From Segatella copri (GTDB lineage: Bacteria; Bacteroidota; Bacteroidia; Bacteroidales; Bacteroidaceae), in contig NZ_CP042464.1 of the NCBI RefSeq assembly GCF_015074785.1, positions 3,321,001 through 3,385,000 on the forward strand: a stretch of 64,000 bases of DNA. Direction: 5' to 3'. Of this stretch, positions 40,695-48,414 are shown piece by piece (the stretch's first letter is position 1; the number at the start of each line of letters is the position of its first letter). The notes under the pieces were generated by a model. It ran no database searches, was not told where the DNA came from, and was given only the letters and a program-made list of their open reading frames with translations. The position numbers and the translations under genes were made by a program.

Positions 40695-42356
40695 TTATTT
40701 CTTTTTATTGTCTTTTTCTCGAATCTCTACTCTTCGAATCTTGCCGGAGATGGTCTTTGGCAATTCATCTACGAATTCGATGATGCGAGGATATTTATAA
40801 GGAGCAGTCTCATGCTTCACATGATCCTGCAGCTTCTTGACGAGGTCAGGACCCGCCATACTCTTGTATTCTTCCTTCAGTACGACGGTAGCCTTGACAA
40901 CCATGCCGCGGATTGGGTCTGGCACACCGGTGATGGCGCACTCTACTACGGCAGGATGAGTCATCAGGGCATTCTCTACCTCGAAAGGACCGATACGGTA
41001 ACCCGAACTCTTGATTACGTCGTCGATTCTACCCTCAAACCAGAAGTAGCCTTCCTCATCACGCCAAGCCATATCACCTGTATGATAGAAACCATCGTGC
41101 CAAACCGATTTGGTCTGCTTTTCATCGCGATAGTAATATTTGAAGAGACCGATAGGCTTGGCATCGCCGATGCGGATGCAAATCTCGCCCTTTTCACCAT
41201 CCTCGCATTCCGTCATGTCTGGGCGAAGGATGTGAACATCATATTGTGGGTTTGGCTTACCCATGCTTCCTGGCTTTGGCTTGATCCAAGGGAAGGTTCC
41301 GAGTGTCATCGTGGTCTCAGTCTGTCCGAAGCCTTCGTAAATCTGAACGCCCGTCAGCTTCTGGAAGGTTTCTGCCACGGATGGGTTCATTGCCTCGCCC
41401 GCTGTGGTGCAGTATTCAAGACTGCTGAGGTCATACTTAGAGAAATCCTCCTGAATCATGAAGCGATAGATGGTAGGAGGGGCACAGAAAGAGGTGATGT
41501 GATACTTCTCAATCTGTCGCATAATCTTATCTGCCGTAAACTTCTCGTGGTCGAAAACGAAGACGGTGGCTCCGGCAAACCATTGTCCGTAGAGCTTGCC
41601 CCATACAGCCTTGCCCCAACCGGTATCGGCTACGGTAAGATGGATGGAGTTCTCATGGAGATTGTGCCAATATACACCCGTGGTCAGATGACCGAGGGCA
41701 TAGAGGTGATCGTGTGCTACCATCTTTGGCTCGCCTGTGGTTCCCGATGTGAAGTACATCAGCAGGGTATCCTCGTTAGAGTTTACATGCTCCGGACGAA
41801 CAAAAGGAGCACATTCGTTCCATTCCTTCATCCAGTCGTGGAAACCTTCAGGGATATCCGGACCGATACTAATCAATGTCTTGACAGTCGGACTCTCTGA
41901 CATTGCCTGATTAACCTGCTCTACCACGTAATCATCGCCGCAGCAGATGATAGCCTTCACGCTTGCTGCATTGTTGCGGTAAACGATGTCGTGCTTGGTA
42001 AGCATGTGGGTAGCAGGGATGGCTACGGCACCCAATTTGTGGAGACCGAGCATGGCAAGCCACCACTGATAGTGACGCTTCAGAATCAGCATCACCTTAT
42101 CATCGTGACCGATACCGAGACTCTGGAAGTAAGCAGCAGCCTTGTCGCTCTGCTCCTTCAGGTCCTTGTATGTAAAACGGATTTCTTCGCCACGTTCACT
42201 TGCCCAAAGCAGCGCCACGTGGTCTGGTTTGATCTTTGCCCATTCGTCCATCACGTCGTAGGCAAAGTTGAAATCTTCTGGTATGATAAACTCCAGATGC
42301 TCCTTGAAGTCTTGCTCTGAAGTGAATTTTGTCTGTTTTAGAAATCTCTCGATCAT
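40695..42356 (-). CDS. AMP-forming acyl-CoA synthetase (acetyl-CoA synthetase/MACS-like)
   Basis: The product is 553 aa. ANL-superfamily signatures are present: 'LLMYFTSGTTGEPKMVAHDH' (AMP-binding loop), 'EYCTTAGEAMNPSVAETFQK', 'GFGQTETTM', 'YHTGDMAWRDEEGYFWFEGR' with 'DDVIKSSGYRIGP', and the C-terminal catalytic Lys in 'ELPKTISGKIRRVEIR'. The overall pattern fits medium-chain or short-chain acyl-CoA ligases; the acid is not determined. It follows the XRE-cupin gene by 10 bases, a pairing often found in Bacteroidota, and precedes proB. Confidence 0.92.
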   Translation of the reverse strand: MIERFLKQTKFTSEQDFKEHLEFIIPEDFNFAYDVMDEWAKIKPDHVALLWASERGEEIRFTYKDLKEQSDKAAAYFQSLGIGHDDKVMLILKRHYQWWLAMLGLHKLGAVAIPATHMLTKHDIVYRNNAASVKAIICCGDDYVVEQVNQAMSESPTVKTLISIGPDIPEGFHDWMKEWNECAPFVRPEHVNSNEDTLLMYFTSGTTGEPKMVAHDHLYALGHLTTGVYWHNLHENSIHLTVADTGWGKAVWGKLYGQWFAGATVFVFDHEKFTADKIMRQIEKYHITSFCAPPTIYRFMIQEDFSKYDLSSLEYCTTAGEAMNPSVAETFQKLTGVQIYEGFGQTETTMTLGTFPWIKPKPGSMGKPNPQYDVHILRPDMTECEDGEKGEICIRIGDAKPIGLFKYYYRDEKQTKSVWHDGFYHTGDMAWRDEEGYFWFEGRIDDVIKSSGYRIGPFEVENALMTHPAVVECAITGVPDPIRGMVVKATVVLKEEYKSMAGPDLVKKLQDHVKHETAPYKYPRIIEFVDELPKTISGKIRRVEIREKDNKKK

Positions 42357-42366
42357 AGTTACTCTT

Positions 42367-42921
42367 CTAGATAATTATACAAAGGAACTTGGCTGGCTCA
42401 TTGTTGAGTGAGCGGAAGCAATGCGACTTTCTACTGTCGAAGTAGATGCTGTCGCCAGGGTTCAGCACCATCACCTTCTCTTCGATGGTTACTTCGAGCT
42501 GTCCCTCTATCACATAATCATATTCCTGTCCGTCGTGTCCGTTCTTGTTCGGCTTCTTGTCGCCTGGCAACGGATCCACCTGTACCATGAACGGATTCAC
42601 CTTTCTATCCTTGAATCCTACGGCAAGGCTCTGGTATTTATACTGGTTGTTGCGGTCTATCTCCGGTCCCTGTCCCTTGCGGGTTACGTAGTATCCCTTC
42701 ATGCGAGGTTCCTCGCCGAAGAGCAATACGTCAAGGTCAATGCCGTATCGCTTAGAGATTTTTGACAGGCGATAAACAGAAGGATCCGCCTCACCGGATT
42801 CTATCTTGAGGTAATGATCAAGACTGATTTCGCACAGTTCTGCAATTTCCTCGGCAGGAATATTGAGAACCTCGCGGAGACCTTTCAGTCTTTCACCGAT
42901 TTGTTTGATTGCTTCGTCCAT
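42367..42921 (-). CDS. XRE-family regulator with cupin domain
   Basis: The product is 184 aa. The N-terminal helix-turn-helix is at 9-66 ('IGERLKGLREVLNIPAEEIA', 'YLKIESGEADPSVYRLSKIS'). A C-terminal cupin (~105-182) follows, with 'NGHDGQEYDYVIEGQLEVTI' and 'VLNPGDSIYFDSRKSHCFRS'. This two-domain type usually binds a small ligand or metal in the cupin and regulates adjacent genes. It leads the operon with the acyl-CoA synthetase and proB and has a full promoter. Confidence 0.93.
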   Translation of the reverse strand: MDEAIKQIGERLKGLREVLNIPAEEIAELCEISLDHYLKIESGEADPSVYRLSKISKRYGIDLDVLLFGEEPRMKGYYVTRKGQGPEIDRNNQYKYQSLAVGFKDRKVNPFMVQVDPLPGDKKPNKNGHDGQEYDYVIEGQLEVTIEEKVMVLNPGDSIYFDSRKSHCFRSLNNEPAKFLCIII

Positions 42922-42994
42922 AAAATATTCTTTTTATTGTTTGCTTTGATAATACATCGAACAGTTGCTGATGGGCAATTTCGAAATGTAAGCG

Positions 42995-43027
42995 CAAAGA
43001 TACGAAAAATATTTAAAACGGCTCAAA
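42995..43027 (-). promoter_or_regulatory. Promoter of the XRE-cupin operon
   Basis: Read on minus: TTTG (43024-43027), a 21-base spacer and TATCTTTG (42995-43002). Confidence 0.7.
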
Positions 43028-43117
43028 AAACTTACGTTTTTATAACTCTTTGTGCTTATAAAAACGAAAATGCTGCACAAATAAAGTAATCTGTGCAGCA
43101 TTCATTGTATCATTTTC

Positions 43118-43900
43118 TTATTTTTTTCCTGCCAATAAACCATTGATCACTGCGCTGGTAAAGCCGCCCTGTTCCATGGTATTCAAGCCCTTGATGGTGC
43201 AGCCGCCAGGAGTTGTTACTTTATCAATGGCAGCCTCTGGGTGTTCGCCTGTTTCCTGAAGCAGTTCTACGGCACCCTTGATGGTCTGCAAGACAATCTT
43301 CTGGGCATCCTTTGCCTTGAAGCCCATCTCTACGCCGCCTTCTACATTGGCTCTTACATAGCGCATGGCGTAAGCGATGGCACACGACATAGCGGTAGCT
43401 GCTGGGAAGAGACGTTCTTCCATGATGAGGCTTTCGCCCAATTCATCAAAGATTTCTGTAATCTGCTGGATTTCTGTAGCAGATGCATCTACAGGAGTGA
43501 TGAAGGTCATCGACTGCTTGTAGGCGATGGCGATGTTTGGCATCACGAGGAAGAAGGTTGGGGTGATGCCATCCTTGTCCAGCCACTCCTTGATGTTGGC
43601 TGATGGCACACCGGCTGCTACCACTACGAGTTTCTGATTCTTGTAGTTGAGTGCATCCTTGATTCCCTTCAATGTCTTCTCCACGCACCATGGCTTTACT
43701 ACCACGCATACGATGTCTGCGCCATGGCAAGCCAACTGGTTGTCGAGGGTTACGCTGGCTCCTTCGCTTGCGAAGTGATCCAATACTGGTTGGTTATGGT
43801 CAGATACCGTAATATCTGATGGAGTGAACTTCTCGCTCTGCAAGAGTCCTTCAGCCATGGCACCGCCCATAGCACCTGCTCCGATAATTGTTATTTTCAT
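43118..43900 (-). CDS. proC: Pyrroline-5-carboxylate reductase
   Basis: The product is 260 aa from ATG 43900; eight further upstream residues are less likely. It is an NAD(P)-binding enzyme making proline: 'ITIIGAGAMGGAMAEGLLQS' at the N terminus, 'VCVVVKPWCVEKTL', 'SCAIAYAMRYVRANVEGGV', and the C-terminal signature 'KVTTPGGCTIKGLNTMEQGG'. It is separated from argD by 7 kb of accessory genes. A -7 box TATCTTTG lies at 43933-43940. Confidence 0.97.
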   Translation of the reverse strand: MKITIIGAGAMGGAMAEGLLQSEKFTPSDITVSDHNQPVLDHFASEGASVTLDNQLACHGADIVCVVVKPWCVEKTLKGIKDALNYKNQKLVVVAAGVPSANIKEWLDKDGITPTFFLVMPNIAIAYKQSMTFITPVDASATEIQQITEIFDELGESLIMEERLFPAATAMSCAIAYAMRYVRANVEGGVEMGFKAKDAQKIVLQTIKGAVELLQETGEHPEAAIDKVTTPGGCTIKGLNTMEQGGFTSAVINGLLAGKK

Positions 43901-43967
43901 TGTCGTCTTATAGTTAAAATGCAATTCCGGTGCAAAGATACTACTTTTATCTGAAAATAGCGTGTTT

Positions 43968-44023
43968 ATAGACGATTTTTTAAGAAAGTGCGCTTGTTTG
44001 CTGACGATTTTTTAAGAAATTCG
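43968..44023. repeat. Tandem 31-base repeat, two copies and part of a third
   Basis: GACGATTTTTTAAGAAA occurs at 43973 and 44004, each preceded by a GTTT-containing stretch. It lies between proC and the end of the barrel gene. Confidence 0.7.
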
Positions 44024-46099
44024 CTAGTTTACTCCCATTCTGGAAGTATCCACGTCCTTGGTTCTCTTCTCCTTGTACTTGCCTATCTTATAGATGATGG
44101 AGATGGAGGCTGATGCCCAATCTTGCTTGATGTTCATGTGATAGTCTTGATTGCCTTGTACTGATTTTGTAGAGAATCCCTCGTTGAAGATGTTGCTGCC
44201 TTTAACCACAATGCTCCATTTATCATTATCGGAAGCCCATCTCAACATAGCAATCAAGAGAAAGACTGATTTGATGTCATAGAGTCCTTGAATGGCTTTC
44301 GACTGATAGAATGGGTTAAGTATGAAATGGATGTGATGGCTTCGGCTAAACTGGGCGGATAGATTTCCGGCAAGAATGGCAGAGATATGTTTGCGATTGA
44401 AGGGCAAGTCAAAGAAATCGTTACTCTTGTCATGTCTGTAGATTCCTGTTGCCGAAACACTTCCATTCATCCAATTGCCTATACCGAAAGTCGTCGATGC
44501 TCTAATGCCTATAGTATGGTTATAGTCGAAATTGGTCTCCTTCATTATGACTGCCAGGTGCTCGGTAGTCTGATATGGCAACTGCACAGAATAGTTGGGT
44601 TGGAACTCTGCAAATGCCATCAATGTATGGCGACTTTTGATTGTCCACATCAGGTTGGTCTCGTATGTAGAGTAAGGCTTGAGATGAGGATTTCCCCATA
44701 TCTCCATATAGGTAGAGGCATAGTAAATGCTGCTCATAGTTGACCAATAGCTAGGAAACTGTGAGCTGGAACTGAAGGATAAGTTGAGTATGTTGCCAGG
44801 ATTGGCTTTCCACGATGCATTAAGTGTGGGATAAATATGCCATTTGTTCCATTGTGGAGAATGGTATTGCTCTGCTTCGACAGAGGCTTCCAAGCTGATT
44901 CGCTCGTTTATTTGTTTGCTTATGCCGCCATAGAAGCTCAAGATTTTTTCTTCGATATTCACCTGGCTGGTTGCATCTGGAATTTCTGCTCCATCTTTGT
45001 TGGTCGTGGTTTGGTAGCTTCTGTTGTTGCTGGTTTGAAATTTCATACCATACGACAGTTCACAACCCTTCTTCAATGAGTGGGATTGATCGGCGGTGAA
45101 AAGCCATTTGTCTATTACCTGCTTGCTGTTTGTGTATAGAATACGCTCTTCGTCAAGTATTGTTCCTTCCAGATATTGCTGGCTGGGATTTTGGTAGTTG
45201 AGATAGGATATGCCTATTTGTAGTCCAAAGGGCAGGTTGTAGCTGGCATCTACATTGTGCAGGTAGGTATGTTCATTGCCCTGTTGCTGGGATGTGCCTG
45301 TTCCCATCGTTTCATGATGAGGATGACTGCTGTCCCATTTTCCTGTATATGCCAGGGATAGCTGGTGGTTATCAGCAAATGCATAACTCAGTCCCAAGCG
45401 ATAGTTGTGAGTCAATCCAAGGGTTTTCTGTGAGGTCTTGTCATGATACGCTACTCGTTTCCCTTGAAGCGGATGATTGGCATTGGTAGTAGTCTCACCG
45501 TATGATGTTCCATCTGTAAATGAATACATGGCACCCAGACCGAATTTTCCTTTTTGGAACAGCAGGTTGCCTTTGCCTTCCCCTTCTCCGTATTTGCTTT
45601 GGCTCCAGATGCTTTGTATTTGTCCTGAAAGCAGGTTCTTTCCTACATAGTCTTTGGTAATCAGATTGATGACCATTCCACGAACATGTAAGCGTGCTGG
45701 CGCTGCCAGCATCACTTCGGCTTTGGCTAATTGTGATGCGGGCATGGCTTTTAATCGCTCTGCCAGTTGTGCATAATTGAGCGTGGATGGTTTGCCGTTG
45801 ATGATGAGAGTCAGTTCCTTTCCTGCATAATTGATGTTGCCGTTTCGTTCGTTTACTCCTGGTATTCGGGTAAGGGCATCATAAGCGTTGTCTGCCGGCA
45901 TTTTCTCTATGAGCAGTGGCATGTTGTAAACCAACTGTCCTCTTTCTGCCTTGACGATAGAACGTGTCGCCTTGACGAAAACCTCTGGCAGGTTTTGCAT
46001 CATCATCTGGGCGGTAAGCGTGTCTTTTGCCTCTTCGTTTTGAGCGCAAAGGGGCTGGCTCAGCAATAATGCTGAACCTAAGATAAAAATTATTTTCAT
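44024..46099 (-). CDS. Outer-membrane beta-barrel protein, TonB-receptor-like
   Basis: The product is 691 aa with signal peptide 'MKIIFILGSALLLSQPLCAQ'. The plug-like region has 'NLPEVFVKATRSIVKAERGQ', 'NAYDALTRIPGVNERNGNIN', 'LIINGKPSTLNYAQLAERLK', 'AEVMLAAPARLHVRG' and 'NLITKDYVG'. Transmembrane strands follow to 'NIKQDWASASISIIYKIGKY'. It matches the PF14905-like barrel family. It is the last gene of the LytTR-TonB-TPR operon, 21 bases after the TPR gene. The substrate is unknown; the operon suggests a dedicated TonB protein energises it. Confidence 0.85.
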   Translation of the reverse strand: MKIIFILGSALLLSQPLCAQNEEAKDTLTAQMMMQNLPEVFVKATRSIVKAERGQLVYNMPLLIEKMPADNAYDALTRIPGVNERNGNINYAGKELTLIINGKPSTLNYAQLAERLKAMPASQLAKAEVMLAAPARLHVRGMVINLITKDYVGKNLLSGQIQSIWSQSKYGEGEGKGNLLFQKGKFGLGAMYSFTDGTSYGETTTNANHPLQGKRVAYHDKTSQKTLGLTHNYRLGLSYAFADNHQLSLAYTGKWDSSHPHHETMGTGTSQQQGNEHTYLHNVDASYNLPFGLQIGISYLNYQNPSQQYLEGTILDEERILYTNSKQVIDKWLFTADQSHSLKKGCELSYGMKFQTSNNRSYQTTTNKDGAEIPDATSQVNIEEKILSFYGGISKQINERISLEASVEAEQYHSPQWNKWHIYPTLNASWKANPGNILNLSFSSSSQFPSYWSTMSSIYYASTYMEIWGNPHLKPYSTYETNLMWTIKSRHTLMAFAEFQPNYSVQLPYQTTEHLAVIMKETNFDYNHTIGIRASTTFGIGNWMNGSVSATGIYRHDKSNDFFDLPFNRKHISAILAGNLSAQFSRSHHIHFILNPFYQSKAIQGLYDIKSVFLLIAMLRWASDNDKWSIVVKGSNIFNEGFSTKSVQGNQDYHMNIKQDWASASISIIYKIGKYKEKRTKDVDTSRMGVN

Positions 46100-46120
46100 G
46101 TATTTATGTGAGTTTGATGG

Positions 46121-47179
46121 TTATTGCTTGAGTTGCTCTTTGGCTTTGGATATGAGTTGTGCTGCCTCTTTTTTATCTTCCAGTCTGTTTGCATTTGCTA
46201 AGAACATCTGGAGATGCTGTTTCGCTTTCAGCTTGTTCTTGGAAGCGATGAACATTTGGGCGGCATTGTAATGGTTAAGAGGATTATCTTCCTCATCGTA
46301 TAAGGTGCATAGCTCAAAGTCACGGGCAGCGTCTGCATATCGGTTGTGTTGAAAATGTAAGTCGGCTAGCCATTTATAGGTTCGCAATGCTCTGTCTTTT
46401 GGCAAGGAAACCTCTAACGACTGGTTGAAATGAGCCATAGACAGTGAATCCATGCAGAAGGATTTCTCTATCAAAGCCAAGTGGAAAAGGCAAGTGGCAT
46501 TGTCGTTTTTGAACTGAACTGCTTTCTGGTAATGTTTCAGCGCCTTTTCATTGTCCGGCAGGTCCTCATAACAGAGACCAAGGATGAAATTGGATTCGAA
46601 ATTATCAAATCCTTGCGCTATCAGTTTCTCATACAAGGGTATAGCCTCAACGTATTTGAATTGCATGAATAGGGAATAGGCATATTCCTTGTTGACATAT
46701 AAGTTCGTGGAATCATATTGAGAAATGTAATTCTTCGCCACTTTTTCTGCTCTGTCTGGTTTGTTCACTCCATTGTAATGCACTGCAAGCGAAGCGATAA
46801 TTTCGCTGTCGTATGGGAATAAGAATGCGATGCGTTCACCCCAGAGAGAAACCTTGTCATTGTTGTTCTGATTGAGATACGCATAATAGAACATTCGCAT
46901 GTCTTCGTGGTTGATGCTATCTGATGGAATCTTGTCTAGGCAAGAAATGCAGGCGGTGTAGTTGCCTACTTTCCGATAGCAGGAAGCCAGTTTCCTGCGT
47001 GCTCCCAGGTGAGATGGATTTGCTTCCAAATACTTTTGGTAGTATTGGGTTGCATGAAATACATCATATCTACTCAAACAGCTATCTCCTTGTTGAAGTA
47101 GATTAGCTGCGGTCTCGTTGACCTTGGCATTCATTGCCATACATAGCCATAATATAAGGATCAATCTAAACTGTTTCAT
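46121..47179 (-). CDS. Periplasmic TPR-repeat protein
   Basis: The product is 352 aa. A signal peptide ('LILILWLCMAMNAK') is followed by about eight TPR-like helical pairs: 'AANLLQQGDSCLSRYDVFHA', 'HLGARRKLASCYRKVGNYTA', 'SNFILGLCYEDLPDNEKALK', 'CLFHLALIEKSFCMDSLSMA' and 'AARDFELCTLYDEEDNPLNH'. It has no catalytic motif and is probably a periplasmic scaffold. It sits between the TonB-like and barrel genes (gaps 14 and 21 bases), so it is likely a partner of the barrel or TonB protein. Confidence 0.85.
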   Translation of the reverse strand: MKQFRLILILWLCMAMNAKVNETAANLLQQGDSCLSRYDVFHATQYYQKYLEANPSHLGARRKLASCYRKVGNYTACISCLDKIPSDSINHEDMRMFYYAYLNQNNNDKVSLWGERIAFLFPYDSEIIASLAVHYNGVNKPDRAEKVAKNYISQYDSTNLYVNKEYAYSLFMQFKYVEAIPLYEKLIAQGFDNFESNFILGLCYEDLPDNEKALKHYQKAVQFKNDNATCLFHLALIEKSFCMDSLSMAHFNQSLEVSLPKDRALRTYKWLADLHFQHNRYADAARDFELCTLYDEEDNPLNHYNAAQMFIASKNKLKAKQHLQMFLANANRLEDKKEAAQLISKAKEQLKQ

Positions 47180-47193
47180 CGTTTTTTGGCTGA

Positions 47194-47715
47194 TTATTTC
47201 TTTCTTACTTCGGGAGTGAAAACGACAGGCAAGGTAAACTCCATGTTGACTTCCTCGCCATCGGAGAGTCTGGCAGGCTTCCAGTGGGGACTTTTCTTGA
47301 GAAGTTCAATCACAGTCTGCTCGTAGGCTTTTTCTTTGGGAGCTTCGAGAACTTTAAACAATCCCAATGTTCCATCCTTTTGAACGGTGAAGTTGATGAC
47401 GACTCGGGCAGGCTTGTCTTCCAATCCTTTAGGATATTGGATGTTTGTCATCACCCATCTTAGGAAATCGTTGATGTCGCCATTGCCGTTGAAGACAGGC
47501 ATCTGACCACCTTCCGGTAAAACAGCTATCGTCTTTAACACATGAGGTTGTGATACGCTTTGCGGTTTGAACATAAGTACGATGGTTATACCTATTATTG
47601 CTATCACGCAAGCGGCTATCCCAAATACCTTTTTATATATATGAGATTTTGTGTATCTTGTTTCCTGTGCTTTGCCCAGGAAATAAGTTTCTTCCTGATT
47701 GGTTTTTCCTTTCAT
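47194..47715 (-). CDS. TonB-like energy transducer
   Basis: The product is 173 aa from ATG 47715; a longer reading overlaps the LytTR gene. The ~27-residue cytoplasmic start is followed by a membrane helix ('VFGIAACVIAIIGITIVLMF'), a very short periplasmic linker without the usual Pro-rich region, and a TonB C-terminal domain ('DINDFLRWVMTNIQYPKGLE', 'RVVINFTVQKDGTLGLFKVL', 'ELLKKSPHWKPARLSDGEEV'). The short linker would not span the periplasm, so it may need the TPR partner. It lies five bases after the LytTR gene. Confidence 0.88.
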   Translation of the reverse strand: MKGKTNQEETYFLGKAQETRYTKSHIYKKVFGIAACVIAIIGITIVLMFKPQSVSQPHVLKTIAVLPEGGQMPVFNGNGDINDFLRWVMTNIQYPKGLEDKPARVVINFTVQKDGTLGLFKVLEAPKEKAYEQTVIELLKKSPHWKPARLSDGEEVNMEFTLPVVFTPEVRKK

Positions 47716-47720
47716 ACCTT

Positions 47721-48089
47721 TTACGATTTTATGGAGTTGTCTAAAAGTGCTTTTAATTGTTTGAGTGGTTCCTTGCTGACGTGCAGAGTGAATTTCTCGC
47801 AAAACCGTTCGTTGTACAAAACTAGTTCTGAAGTGTTGAGGTTGATACTGAAAATATGCTGACTATTAATAATGTAGTTTCTGCCAACACGAGCGAAGAA
47901 GTGTGCCGTTTGGGCAAGTTGCTCTACTATTTTCTTCTCAAAGGCCACAAGGTTGAACGAGAAGGTGTATTCGTCGCCGTTGGTGAGTCGGAGATTGCAA
48001 TAGCTTCCTTCCGAACAGACGTATGCTATCTGTTCGGAAGCCACTCTGAGCAAGAAGTTGGCATTTGATATGATGAGATATTCTTCCAT
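47721..48089 (-). CDS. Stand-alone LytTR DNA-binding protein
   Basis: The product is 122 aa, consisting of little more than a LytTR domain: 'RVASEQIAYVCSEGSYCNLR', 'FEKKIVEQLAQTAHFFARVG', 'RNYIINSQHIFSINLNTSEL'. There is no receiver domain or membrane helix. It is the first gene of the operon with TonB, TPR and barrel genes, and divergent from another barrel gene. LytTR proteins bind two 9-base sites about 12 apart as direct repeats; two 17-base dyads in the intergenic region are candidate sites. A -7 box TATCTTTG is at 48106-48113. Confidence 0.88.
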   Translation of the reverse strand: MEEYLIISNANFLLRVASEQIAYVCSEGSYCNLRLTNGDEYTFSFNLVAFEKKIVEQLAQTAHFFARVGRNYIINSQHIFSINLNTSELVLYNERFCEKFTLHVSKEPLKQLKALLDNSIKS

Positions 48090-48414
48090 ACTGATAAGTT
48101 TGGTGCAAAGATAAGCAAAATATTTAAAAAGTATGGCTGGAGGTAGCGTGTTTTTTGTGAACCAGTGGACTTGTTTTGTGAAAAATATGAAGTCAAACTC
48201 CAGATATGACTATCTGTTTAAGGTGATCAACTAAAATCGTTAAACCACAGAGTGTCTAATAACTAGACAGCAGTGTCAAGTATTTAGACAGGTCGTTTTA
48301 TGGACTTTGTTTCTATATATTCTGATAATCAGTTGCTTATGTTTTTGGCATAGCCGTTGCCTTGCTATTTTGCAACAAAATAAGAATAGTAACAACATAA
48401 AGAATAATAAGACA
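48090..48414. promoter_or_regulatory. Divergent control region between LytTR operon and barrel gene
   Basis: On minus, TATCTTTG at 48106-48113 is the likely -7 box for the LytTR operon. Towards the plus gene only an imperfect TATTTTG lies at 48366-48372. TGTCTAATAACTAGACA (48253-48269) and TGTCAAGTATTTAGACA (48274-48290) are two dyads of the same form, 21 bases apart. Confidence 0.6.
48253..48290. promoter_or_regulatory. Two TGTC-N9-GACA dyads in tandem
   Basis: Two 17-base dyads share TGTC, TAGACA and the same spacing, with a 21-base period (two helical turns). This is a good candidate operator for the LytTR protein or another dimer. Confidence 0.6.
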
